A DNA stretch of 64,000 nucleotides from Salvia splendens. Lineage: Eukaryota; Streptophyta; Magnoliopsida; Lamiales; Lamiaceae. The stretch covers positions 9,479,708 to 9,543,707 of the forward strand of contig NC_056052.1 of the NCBI RefSeq assembly GCF_004379255.2, in the 5' to 3' direction. The translations under genes were made by a program, and so were the position numbers. Within the stretch, counting starts at the first letter, position 1. Each line of letters begins with the position of its first letter. The notes beneath the pieces are model-generated. The model did not search any database, had not been told where the DNA came from, and saw nothing but the letters and a program-made list of their open reading frames with translations. Positions 21,963 through 31,582 of this stretch are shown piece after piece.

Positions 21963-22615
21963 CATCCACAACCGTGCTCTTGCCAGCGAGCACGGTTGTG
22001 TGCCCGGACCCACTTTTTCTGCCTGCTCTCTGGCAAGAGCACAACACCCACAACTGTGCTCTTCCGCAAGGACGAGCACAATTCAATTTAAAATTCAATT
22101 AAACAAAAATATTTCCATAATATTAAAATTCATTAAAAAACCTAAATAATATTACAAATGACAAATAAAATAAAAACGACATAATTAAAATCCTAAAAAT
22201 TAAAAATTACATAATTAAAATACTAAAAATTAAAAATTACATAATTAGACTCCTAAAAATTAAAAATTACATAATTAAAATCCTAAAATTTGAGATTGAG
22301 AGAGTTGTTTGGTATATTGTCATTTTTTTGTGTTTGAAATGAGACTATTTATAGATGAAAGTATGAATTTTGGGGTAAAAATAATGAAAAAAATAAATTA
22401 AAAGTGTGAAAAAAATGGATATATTTTATTAGAAGTGGGAGAATATTTTTTTTATTAATTTGAATTTTTCAGATTTTTTCGATTTTTTAAAAAAATAATA
22501 AAAAAATAATAAATCAACGGGCCAATCAAAACATGCCACGTCGACGCCTCGTGCTCTTGCCGTTGGCAAAGAGCATGAAGGAAGGGGAGGAAAAAGAAGA
22601 CATGAAGACATGAAG
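21963..22615. mobile_element. Non-autonomous PIF/Harbinger element
   Basis: After TAA it begins GAGCATCCACAACCGTGCTC, and the first ~240 bp match the left end of the transposase-bearing element at 31583 almost base for base (the GCTCTTGCCAGCGAGCACGG hairpin, then the GACAAATAAAATAAAAACGA region). The transposase is absent; a short interior ends in a GC-rich block with CGTGCTCTTGCCGTTGGCAA near 22550. The right border is uncertain. It looks like an internal-deletion derivative that the related transposase could once have moved. Confidence 0.65.
22179..22290. repeat. 30-bp tandem repeat, four copies
   Basis: Unit ACATAATTAAAATCCTAAAA followed by ATTAAAAATT starts at 22179, 22209, 22239 and 22269. 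It lies inside the non-autonomous Harbinger element; the autonomous relative at 31800 has only about one and a half units, so the array grew after the copies separated. Confidence 0.8.
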
Positions 22616-22969
22616 GCAAAGAATTGAGTCGAGATTTTGCATCGACTTTTGCAGAAGGAAGGGGAGGAAAAAGAAGGGAAGAGAGATGGAGGAGAGAAGG
22701 TGAGAGAGAGAATGAGAGATTATTTAATAGAGGAGAGAAGGGTGTGAGAGAGAGAAATATAAAAAATCACAAATCAATTAATGTGCTGACAGACTGAAAA
22801 AGTCAAAATTTAGAAATGACGGAATTGCCCAAACCCCTAAACGGGTATTTTCGACTCGAAATAGTGAAGAAGACCATTTTTGAGATAAACGCTTAGTCTA
22901 GGGTTGTGTGGAGATATTTTGAAAGTACAGAGACTAAGAGCGAATAAACGCATAGTCCAGAGAATGTTT

Positions 22970-23052
22970 TTTAATTCACTCTTTAATTTTTAATAAATTA
23001 AATTCTTAAATTCCGTGTAAAAAAATATCTCAATTACCTTGAGACGGAGGGA
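22970..23052. mobile_element. Stowaway MITE end fragment
   Basis: CTCAATTACCTTGAGACGGA then GGGAATA is a decayed right end of the CTCCCTCCGTCCC family. The matching left end was not found. It lies about 220 bp upstream of the clathrin light chain start. Confidence 0.4.
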
Positions 23053-23251
23053 ATATTCATAATTTTGATCATAAAGCAAAGGTTAAAGATTGATTTGAAC
23101 TCCAATAAAATGAAATTTGATCCGACCATAAAAACATAGACACGTCATTTCACTCTCACACATTTAAAAAGTGTGCTGTATATACACGGCATTTCATTTT
23201 GACACCTAAAAAAGAGCGAAGAAAATCGTAGAGAGAAAATTCAGCTCCTGT

Positions 23252-23270
23252 TGAGAGAGAGAGAGAGAGA
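23252..23270 (+). repeat. (GA)n microsatellite at the CLC start
   Basis: TTGAGAGAGAGAGAGAGAGA runs directly into the ATG of the clathrin light chain. GA/CT repeats are common in plant 5' leaders. The length is likely polymorphic. Confidence 0.8.
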
Positions 23271-26200
23271 TGGCATCCTTCGACGACGCTGCAGCTCCTC
23301 CATTTGACTACGATGGACACACCAGCTACGCCGATTCCTACTCCGCCTTCTCCTCTGCCGAAGCTCCGCCATACTCCGGCTCCGCCTTCACGCAGGAATC
23401 CGAGCAAGTTCCAGTAGATCAGCCAAACTCCTCCGATCCATTTGGATTCCAATCAAATGCTGACTCCTTCGACCACGACGCTTCGGTTCCGATCTCCAAC
23501 GGCAACGGCAGCTCGCCTTACGATCTCGGCCAGGACTCCGAGGGCCTATTCACGTCGGACGGACCGATCCTTCCGCCTCCTAATGAGATGCAGGAAGAAG
23601 GATTCGCTCTTCGCGAGTGGCGGAGGTGAGCTTCCCTGCACTTGTTGTATTTACTAATTGAGCTTTTTTTGATTTCTGCTCCTACGCATCGTCGGATCTG
23701 CTTGGTTAGGGCTTCGTTGAAGTTAATTTAGGCGCGTGGATTTTTGTTTTGACTAATTTGGTGGGGATCTCTTGCTGGATTGTAGCTCGAGCGGTTACTA
23801 ATTAGAAAAAACGTAATCTATAATAGAACTTGGATATTGTGTACAAATCATCCCTATATTTCAGCACATATGTATTTTAGTTCTGTAAGACTTAATATAT
23901 CTCTCCCCAATCTGGTCGCTGTTAGATCTATTGCTTGGGGTTCAAATAGGAAGGATCAAGATGTATTTAGGCAGCTTTGTGTAACATCTCGATCTAGATG
24001 CGATCACTAGACAATTAGTTTTCAGAGAAATCAGAAGATCACATTAATCCAATATTACCTACTTTTCAACTTGATTTCAATGACTAAAGTAAACAGAGTA
24101 GTTGATTGATGCAAGCTTAGTAAAGCTAGACATCTATGGTAATCAACGAAGTAAAAATATATGAGGATTATATTCATTTTTTACTTGAGGTTATTATATA
24201 TTAGATCATAGTGCTATTAAATGAAGTTTTTGGGGCTACCCTGGTTTCTTAGTGCTGATTGGAGGCGTGGCTAATAACTTTGATTGAACAGTGTTTTCTG
24301 ATCAGAATCCACTGAGTGTCAACACAATACTAGATACTGCCAAATTACACTAGAGTAAACTTAATTTCTCATCAAGTTGCATCTTTTCTTCTATCGATCA
24401 TGTTAAGTTGTTTTTCCAGTAATAGATATTTATTTAGTTTGACAGGAATGATAGTCTTTCATAACATGTTTCTAATTGCTTATATCAGTGTTGTTAAAAA
24501 CGCGCTCGGGACGCGCCCGGGGCGCGGGTCGCCAGGGTCGAGTCTGGCTTCGCCCCAACATGGGTGAGCCGAGCGAGATACGTGGGGCGCAGTGGGGGCG
24601 CGCATGGGGCGGTGGGGCGTCTAGGTCGACGAAGGGGACGTGAATCCGTTTTTGTGTAAAGAGGGAGGAAGCTGAAACTTTTTTATTTTATTAGTATTTT
24701 AATATGGAGTCCTTCTTTTGATAAAACCTAGGCACCCACCGACTCTTTTTGCCTCTAATCATTTCAACTTTTTACTTTTCCTCTTTTTTTATACTTAATT
24801 TATTATTATTGCCAACTTTTCATGTTTTCCCAAAATAACTTAATTATAAAATTCATTAATTAAATATCAAAACAAGTAAATAGACTATAATTCATTCGAT
24901 AATTATTTTCTACCCAATGTCAGATTGAATTTCAAAATTTTTTCTTCTTGTTATGTAAGTATAAGTATTATATATTAGTGACTTATATTTAATCATTATT
25001 ATTACTAATATATAAATAATGACTAATTTTGCGCCCCGATTCGTGGTCCTCGCCCCAGCGCCCCGTGACCCGGGGTTCAGCGTCATCGCCCCGGACCGAT
25101 CCGCGACCCTAACAACACTGGCTTATATACCCATAGTCTAATTTGATGATCTTATAAGCTCCTATAATTGCGTGGTTTGACTTACTGAAAATAGAGAGCA
25201 GAAAGGGGTTGGATGGGTTCATCGTCCACTAAAATATATTATTTCGGGTATAACATCGTCTTATCATGTGGAAATATGATAATCGCAAATGGTGCTTGAT
25301 GTAAGCAAGTATGTTAATTAAATTAGGAAAGATTAAATGCTTTGACATAAACAGATTTCCTGTTTCTAAATTAATTGGATCTTAGTTATAAGGTTTTCTT
25401 AGGTCCACTCTTAATGATGAAAATGCTTGCCAAACAAGAATGTCTAGTCTACATCTACGAAAACCATAGGGCTATTTCTGAAACTTTCAGAAAATAAGGA
25501 TACCTTTTGTGGGTGTAGATGTGTAGTTGACAACATGAAAAGTAAAATAGAAATGGAACCGAGCTGTGAGCACCTTAACACACTGTATCACATTTTTGTT
25601 TTGAAATTGCCAATTTATAAATGACTTATGGATATGGGATCTGCCGATAAGAAAATTTTCTGGTCTATGTTATGATATATGCTTGCAGGCTAAACACGAT
25701 TCGTCTGGAAGAGAAGGAAAAGAAGGAAAAGGAGATGCGGAACCAAATTATTATAGAAGGTGAAGAGTTTATAAAAGCATTCTATGAGAAGACAAAGCTT
25801 AATGTGGAGACTAACAAGAACACCAACAGAGAGAAAGAGAAGGTTTGGGTTTTCATAGATTTAAGTTTTGAAGATAATCACTTTATTTAAAAACACAATA
25901 GCCGTCTTTACCCTGATGTATAAATTTGAAAACAGTTATCGCTAGCCAGTCAAGAGAAATTCCACAAAGAAGCCGACAAACACTATTGGAAATCCATAGC
26001 AGAGCTCGTCCCCAACGAAGTGGCCCAAATTGAGAAGAGAGGAAAGAAGAAGGATCAAGACAAGAAACCATCCATCACGGTCGTCCAAGGCCCCAAGCCA
26101 GGCAAACCAACTGACCTTTCAAGGATGCGAGGGATATTGATCAAGCTGAAACACAATCCCCCCCACACATGCTTCCACCCCCGCCTCTACCTGCTCCAGC

Positions 26201-26357
26201 CAAGGATGCGAAAGACAGCAAGGATGGGAAAAGCAAGAAAGATGTTAAAGAAACGAGCGAAAAAACTTCAGCTAAAGTATCCGTGGAAGAGTCCGCTCCT
26301 GATGGTGCTGCCGCTGCTCAGGCATCGGAAGAGCCTGCTGCTCCGGCCGATGACTAG
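23270..26357 (+). CDS. CLC: Clathrin light chain, three exons, one frameshift
   Basis: Regulatory subunit of clathrin coats (endocytosis and trans-Golgi traffic), cytosolic and coat-associated. Exons 23270-23625, 25689-25842 and 25936-26357, with GT..AG introns. Exon 1 encodes an acidic, Ser/Pro-rich N-terminus ending [11 protein letters not shown]. Exon 2 encodes the charged helical heavy-chain-binding stretch ([15 protein letters not shown].. [15 protein letters not shown]). Exon 3 carries [39 protein letters not shown] and a Lys/Pro/Ala-rich tail. The total would be about 310 residues, within the plant range. Exon 3 is one base short: after LIKLKHN the frame is lost at the C run 26158-26164, and the [14 protein letters not shown] tail continues in another frame to the stop at 26357. 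Unrepaired, translation would run in the wrong frame to about 26409. Confidence 0.92.
24486..25120. mobile_element. hAT MITE with perfect 8-bp target duplication
   Basis: Perfect 11-bp inverted ends CAGTGTTGTTA and TAACAACACTG, flanked on both sides by GCTTATAT (24478-24485 and 25121-25128). Eight-bp duplications and CAGTG-type ends define the hAT superfamily. It is 635 bp, has no transposase, and lies inside the first intron of the clathrin light chain gene. The ends are extremely GC-rich (GGGGCGCGGGTCG and similar) while the centre is AT-rich. The perfect duplication suggests a fairly recent insertion. Confidence 0.88.
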
Positions 26358-27813
26358 CCAAGTAGCTGATGCTGCTGAGTTTTTGAGTGGATGCTGTTCG
26401 GTGCCGTGACTCCAGAAATTTCTATTTTATATTATATTTGCATTTTATTAATATTTTATGGTTTTCGTTTTTTTCGAATCGACGAAGCAAGAAAGTATGA
26501 CTGGCAAGCACTAGTGTGTTGTTGAGCATAAATCGTAGTCAGATAATTCTTGTTTGTGTAGTGTAATTGCATAAGCATATAATCTTTTACTACTTGTTTG
26601 CCTTGTTTTCTTTCTTGATTGGGGTAGCTGTTGCCTGTTGATGTCGTACTATGCAGTTGATATATTCTTGCAACTTTGCCCCTCCGGGAACCAACAGTGC
26701 TGCCTCTGCGGGCTATGCATTCGATATATGTTTACCAGAGAAGACAGTTTTGTAAATAAGTCCTTATCTGAACCAAGTTATTTGTGAGATTTTTGGAGCT
26801 TGGTTCAAAGAGCACCCAAACAAACTGGTGCGAAATTCCGACTGTTTATAAAGCAGGCTCGAACTTGACCATGCTCAACTTGAGAGTCTCGTGAACTTGT
26901 TCATGCTCGAGCCTAAATGAGCATGTGTACAGGAACATGTTTGTGAGACGCATTTGCTGGGATATATTGAAGATTTTGATTCTCAAGAATCTCGCAGTAT
27001 AATTTACAGGTAAATCTATAAAAAAAAATCTGAGCTAGAGAGCAAATCGACACTTTTGCCTTCGTCGTTACATGCCCCCAGTTTCCACTTGGTTCATCTC
27101 CGTACACATAGGTTTGATATGAATTTATATGCACAAGTTTGGTATGCAATGAATTGAGTAAATGCATACCAAATGATGTGAAACAAATAAGCCCAATTTT
27201 CCCATTTGATAATAATGGAATTTATCGTGTTCGCTTAATATCAAAACCTTGTGCTTTAATATACCATCAAGTTTTGGATGGTTTCCAGGTAGGCTGGATA
27301 GATAAATTTTGGGCGACATGTCACACGAGTTGAGATACCAGATACACTTCTACTCGGCCAGGTAGAAGTGCACCACAATTCTAGCCAGTCGGGTCAATTC
27401 GAAGATTCAATCCAGTGGCTTCTACCGACCCAGCAGAAGCAAGCCATTACTCTATCCTGTCGTGTCAACTCCTGCGATTTCAGTTTCAAGATCCTATTTT
27501 TATGCCATTTCTAGCCCCCAAGTAAATAGAAGAAATAGGGCAGCCCCCATTTCTCATCAGTCAAAAATACATAAATCCAGATAAACATTTTCCAACCAAT
27601 TACCTTAAGGCATAAAATGAGGCTGTCACCACCAAAACATTCTCAATGAAAAATGATAACGGAAAAGGGAGAGCGACATAATAATTAAACAACTTCCATT
27701 ACAAAGTCCAATCCTCATATCACATTTACAAGCTAAAAAAACCCAAGAAAAGACAGAAAAAAAGAGCAAATCATGAAAATAAAGCAAATAAAGATTGGTG
27801 TTTAGGACTTTGC
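26358..27813. other. 3' regions of the CLC and TSJT1-like genes
   Basis: The two genes converge here. The first few hundred bases are the clathrin 3' UTR and the last ~200 bp (about 27610-27813) fit the TSJT1-like 3' UTR. Between them is a short imperfect duplicate (GGCTCGAACTTGACCATGCTC.. and ..CGTGAACTTGTTCATGCTCGAGCC, 26860-26915). No further gene is recognisable. Confidence 0.5.
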
Positions 27814-29518
27814 TCAACCCCAGTTAGCAGCACTATCAACTCTAGGCATGCTAGTGTTAACCTTAGAATATGCATCAACTGCAAAATAGGCACCACACAA
27901 TGCTCCTTCACTATCAACTCTAGGCATTGCTTTCATCTTCTTCATTGGGTGCTCAAAGCTCATCAGCCCCTTCTCACTATGATACATACACCCTGCTGGG
28001 AATGGTCCAAATGATTTCCCACAGCTTGCCTTCACATGCTTCACATTGTCTGAGATCATCACAGATCCATCTGCAGCTATGCCCCAATACAGTTTCACCG
28101 ATTCATCACCACCACCCTGCAAAAAAACATACAATTTGAGAACATATTCAACCTCCCAAAAGAAGAAAATGTATTCAATTATGATGAGTTTCACTCACAT
28201 TGGCAGCAAACACAACTCCAGCCTTGTGATCGTAGACCACGAACCCGAAATCGCCCTCGAGATCCTTGAGAACTCGGTGGGCCGGGATGGGGCTTCGGTC
28301 CCTGAGGGTGCAGTAGGCCTCTATAACAAGCATGGCCTCATTGCTAACCTTTGACAGCCCATATTGCTTGTTGAGTGTGCACAAATTGTTCAAACTTCCA
28401 AGGAAAATGCAGTACACATCATTCAAACTGCAAAACAACCTGAAACAAAAAGAAAGTCCGAATCTTGGATTAACATATTATCCAAAACCACAATTGGGGA
28501 AATACACCAATGCAGTATCTTCTTTTAGTTATAAGAGCATTTCCAACCATTTACACTAAATTCAAACCCATTTTAGCGTAAATGTGACATCAAATATAAT
28601 TTTACTCCAACCAATTTATATGAATCTCAAACTTAAAAGAATATTCTCTATATTATACTCCCTCGGTCCCAAGAACGATGACCCCTTCCTTGCGCGACAC
28701 GGGATTTTATGCAGCTTTATTTCATGTGTTAAGTAGAGAGAGGAAAGTGAGAGAAAGAAAATAAAGTAGAGATAAGAGTATTTCTATTTATAGTAATAGG
28801 CCATCTTACTTGAGACAAACTAAAAAGAGAATTTTTTCAGTTTGGACAGAGAAAATACCTTTTTTATTAACAAAATTCAAAAAAAAAATTCATTTTTATA
28901 TAGTGTAAACCTAAATGGAGTATAGGGTTTTTTTTACTCAAAAACAAAAAAAGATGGGATTAATTTTGGAATACCATTTGAGCTAATTGTCTATCCATTT
29001 TAGATTTTAGTATCCACATTTTAGATTTTAGTATACTATTGGAGATGATCTAAGTCCAACACCAAAATAACACTAAATCCATCTCCAAAGCTAGTAGCAT
29101 CAATCCAAATTCTATTTGTATGCCCTAGTTCTGTTTTGCAAACTAATTCCCAATTTCTTAAAATGGCATTTAAATTAAATGATGATGTACATAATGGCGA
29201 ATAAAAACAAAATGCTACTCAAGATGAGAACTTTAATATCATTTGGATTTGATCCAATTATCACAGAAACAGAGCAATCAAAAAAAAAAAGATTGAATCA
29301 AGATTTGACCTTTGTTGAGAGAGGAACTGGCGTTGAGGTGAGGCATAGGCCAAGAAACCCTTGTCTGCAAACTCAAGGGAGAAGCCATTGGTGGGATTTG
29401 AAGCTAAGAAATCCTTGAGAGTCTCGTGTGGGCTCTTGGAAGCCGTGGCTGAGCTTGAAGCTGGACTGTACAGCTCCTGTGGGGGGTTCACCACACCATT
29501 CTTGAATACACCTAACAT
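27814..29518 (-). CDS. TSJT1-like: TSJT1/aluminium-induced-like protein (DUF3700), three exons
   Basis: Member of the plant family of stem-specific TSJT1 and aluminium-induced proteins with YGL and LRDR motifs (DUF3700, a glutamine-amidotransferase-like fold); often stress- or dark-induced, biochemical role unknown. Exons 29518-29310, 28439-28199 and 28116-27814 give 250 codons, the usual size, with clean GT..AG junctions. The start is MLGVFKNGVVNPP, conserved in the family. YGL sits at residues 96-98 and LRDR at 115-118; KLYWGIAADGSVMISD and SFEHPMKKMKAMPRVDSEG follow in exon 3. The C-terminal tail repeats the PRVDS string twice, which I do not recall from relatives. No frame damage. An upstream in-frame ATG three codons earlier is less likely. 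Confidence 0.93.
28535..29050. mobile_element. Tourist-type MITE in the TSJT1 intron
   Basis: Bordered by TAA on both sides (28532-28534 and 29051-29053), with ends GAGCATTTCCAACC and the inverted GGAGATGATC, and subterminal CTAAATT/TTTTAG blocks. TAA duplications and GAGCAT..CCAACC ends are typical of PIF/Harbinger-related Tourist MITEs. It fills most of the intron 28440-29309 and is itself interrupted by a Stowaway fragment. Confidence 0.65.
28657..28831. mobile_element. Stowaway fragment nested in the Tourist MITE
   Basis: TACTCCCTCGGTCCCAAGAA begins the piece, and CCATCTTACTTGAGACAAAC followed by TAAAAAG lies near the other side, but the expected GGGACGGAGGGAGTA right end is missing. The left half is therefore good and the right border lost. 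Confidence 0.55.
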
Positions 29519-29608
29519 TTTTCTCACTTTCTTTTCTAAATAAACAAATCTTGAAATTAAGACGGGATAAACGTAGAAATGGATAATGAATGATTTGAGA
29601 TGGAGTGA

Positions 29609-29616
29609 TATTTATA
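29609..29616 (-). promoter_or_regulatory. TATA box of the TSJT1-like gene
   Basis: TATAAATA on the minus strand, about 90 bp upstream of the start codon. Its setting (CCACCTCTATAAATATCAC) is a typical plant core promoter, implying a start of transcription near 29580. Confidence 0.65.
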
Positions 29617-29619
29617 GAG

Positions 29620-30476
29620 GTGGTCATCGTGGTGGCAGGACAGAAGTAGGTGGCCATCTTATCCAAACAAATTTTATAATCTTTGAAATGAGGAAAGAAG
29701 AAATCTGGTAGGAAAAAGAAACGGATAAACGATTCTTTTGGAGAAAATAATAGAGATTCATTTATTTATATAAAAACGATTTCTTTTTCAATCCAAAAAA
29801 ACTATCTGGAATTTTTGGATAGAGTTAAAACGGATTCTTTTTCAATCTAAAAAACTATCTCAATAAAGTATTAATGAGAAGCGAAAAGATAAATGTACAT
29901 AATAATATGACTATGTTTTGGTGAACATTCTAAAATGAAACTATAATTTTGTTTGTATTTTCATGAAGGTTTTTGTTTTGAGAGTATTAATATATGAAAT
30001 TCTACGTTATGAAATGAGGTTGCGTTTAATGGTATATCATGTGTCGTTTTATATGAGTCAAGCTTATCCAAATCGCGGGTGATGTGACGTGATTTCTAGT
30101 CAGCTAGGATGTCGGTTGTAATGACACTTTATTTCCATTGATCACGATGCCACGTCATAGTTATTCAGTTTTACCCTTTTTTTTATTCTCATTGTGAAAG
30201 GATAAGATTTTCCACACTCATAGCCATAGGATTTCTCTTGCACATTTTCAATATTAAAATTTTCATTTTTTAATTATCAATTTATTTATATAATAAAAAT
30301 AAATAACAATGCAAGAACAACCACAGTCCATAACAGAATTCCACATATCCTTTGTAATTTCCTGTATCTCTATCTTTGACAAGATCAAATCCAGATGTTC
30401 AATATAATTTGTTGACTAAATCAACGAGTTGGATATTATCAATACCATTCAAACAAAAGATTGTGGGCTAACATGC
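29620..30476. other. Upstream region, no gene
   Basis: Promoter-distal DNA of the TSJT1-like gene. The string TTCTTTTTCAATC(C/T)AAAA followed by AACTATCT occurs twice (near 29780 and 29835), a local 60-bp duplication. ACGTGA and CCACGTCA strings near 30090 and 30150 are G-box/ABRE-like but unproven. Confidence 0.45.
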
Positions 30477-30551
30477 GGAACAATTCTACTTTTGTTCTAT
30501 AGAATTAATGGAATTCCATTTTAATGAAGGAGATTAGATTTATTCCGATTG

Positions 30552-30652
30552 GGGAGTGACGCACAAGGGTTATGCGTCGTTATTATTGCGTCGTTAAAAG
30601 ACGCATAAGGGTTATGCGTCTTACCCTAATAACGTATAACCCTTATGCGTCA
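30552..30652 (+). repeat. Palindromic 21-bp units, left arm
   Basis: GACGCA(T/C)AA, GGG or CCC, TTATGCGTC units occur at about 30559, 30600 and 30632, with spacers of 10-20 bp. Each unit is itself nearly self-complementary, so the arm can fold both internally and with the right arm. Confidence 0.85.
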
Positions 30653-30654
30653 CA

Positions 30655-30713
30655 CTGGTAAGCATTCCCGCCTGTCACCCGGGTGACCCGGGTTCGATCC
30701 CCGGCAATGGCGC
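30655..30713 (+). pseudogene. Truncated tRNA-Asp(GTC), left arm
   Basis: From TGGTAAGCATTCCCGCCTGT through CACCCGGGTGACCCGGGTTCGATCCCCGG to GGCGCA this matches the plant nuclear tRNA-Asp(GTC) D-loop end, anticodon arm (GTC anticodon), variable loop, T arm (B box GGTTCGATCC) and 3' acceptor strand. The 5' acceptor strand and most of the D arm, including the A box, are replaced by the palindromic repeats. A T run follows at 30714-30720. Not a functional tRNA gene. Confidence 0.85.
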
Positions 30714-31242
30714 ATTTTTTTAAGTGATTAGTATTTGATAAAAATGAGTTATTCTAAACATTTGTTTTTGGCAAATAGATATTACTCTTATAAAAGAATT
30801 AATTAAAGAAGTTAAGAATAAATGCCCAATCTAATTGGTCCCCCAAAACGAATACATGTACATTGACAAATTAATTTATACTTCTATTATCTATGACCAC
30901 TGTTTATTTTATTTTATATATTAAGTTTATTTTTGAATATCTTAAAAATTACTATTGTTTATGCCGTTAATGGTATAATAACATAAAAATCAAAACTTTA
31001 TTCACTTATAGATTACGCTTATATAAAATACATGGCATAATATTATATACTATTAATTAAATAATCAAGTCTTTATGTTATAAGAAAATAAAATAATGCT
31101 TATTATAAAATAATTTCCAAAAGTCCTTGCTGCAATATTGATTAATGAATGTTCTACCCACTATTATAAGAAAATAAAATAATGCTTATTATAATAGCGG
31201 TGACTATACTCTAATAAATAATAGTAATAATAATAGTAAAAA

Positions 31243-31302
31243 TGCGCCGTTGCCAGGGATCGAACCCGGGTCACCCGGGTGACAGGCGGGAATGCTTACC
31301 AG
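31243..31302 (-). pseudogene. Truncated tRNA-Asp(GTC), right arm
   Basis: Inverted twin of the left-arm tRNA fragment, broken at the same place in the D loop (CTGGTAAGC) and joined to the same palindromic repeats. It reads GATCCCTGGCAACGG where the left reads GATCCCCGGCAATGG, so each copy has its own small changes. Confidence 0.85.
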
Positions 31303-31309
31303 TGTGACG

Positions 31310-31455
31310 CATAAGGGTTATGCGTCATTATGGTAAGACGCATAATGCTTATGCGTCTTTGAACGACGCATAATCCTTATGCGTCGTTAACCAACGACGC
31401 ATAAGGGTTGTGCGTCGTTCAATAATAACGACGCATAACCCTTGTGCGTCACTCC
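31310..31455 (-). repeat. Palindromic 21-bp units, right arm
   Basis: Same unit as on the left, with about five copies between 31306 and 31452, two more than the left arm. Units alternate between GGG and CCC centres, with variants such as TAATGCTTA and TAATCCTTA. The unequal copy number shows that the arrays expand or contract independently. Confidence 0.8.
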
Positions 31456-31582
31456 CCCAACCGGAATAAATCTAATCTCCTTCATTAAAATATAATTCCA
31501 TTAATTCTCTAGAACAAAAGTAGAATTGTTCCGCTAACATACCCAAAACTCTCTAACAACTCTTTCATTTAACAACTCTTTA

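Larger units (their letters stand above)
30477..31532. mobile_element. Foldback element with tRNA-Asp-bearing arms
   Basis: Arms of about 245 bp (30477-30720) and 300 bp (31231-31532) are inverted copies of each other; they start GGAACAATTC and end GAATTGTTCC. GCTAACAT stands on both sides (30467-30474 and 31533-31540); GCTAACATGC against GCTAACATAC gives a 10-bp duplication with one mismatch. From outside in, each arm has a unique stretch (GAGATTAGATTTATTCC), then several 21-bp palindromic units with arms GACGCATAA and TTATGCGTC around GGG, then the 3' two-thirds of a tRNA-Asp(GTC) gene and a T/A run. The centre (30721-31230) is AT-rich and noncoding. Superfamily undecided (8-bp would suit hAT, 9-10 bp Mutator). 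Non-autonomous. Confidence 0.8.

Noticed and set aside
30655..31302. Two functional tRNA-Asp genes
   Set aside because: Both lack the 5' acceptor strand, most of the D arm and the A box; they are fragments inside a transposon.
30552..31455. CRISPR-like array of short palindromic repeats
   Set aside because: Plant nuclear context, spacers short and not unique, and the repeats lie in two inverted transposon arms with no cas genes.
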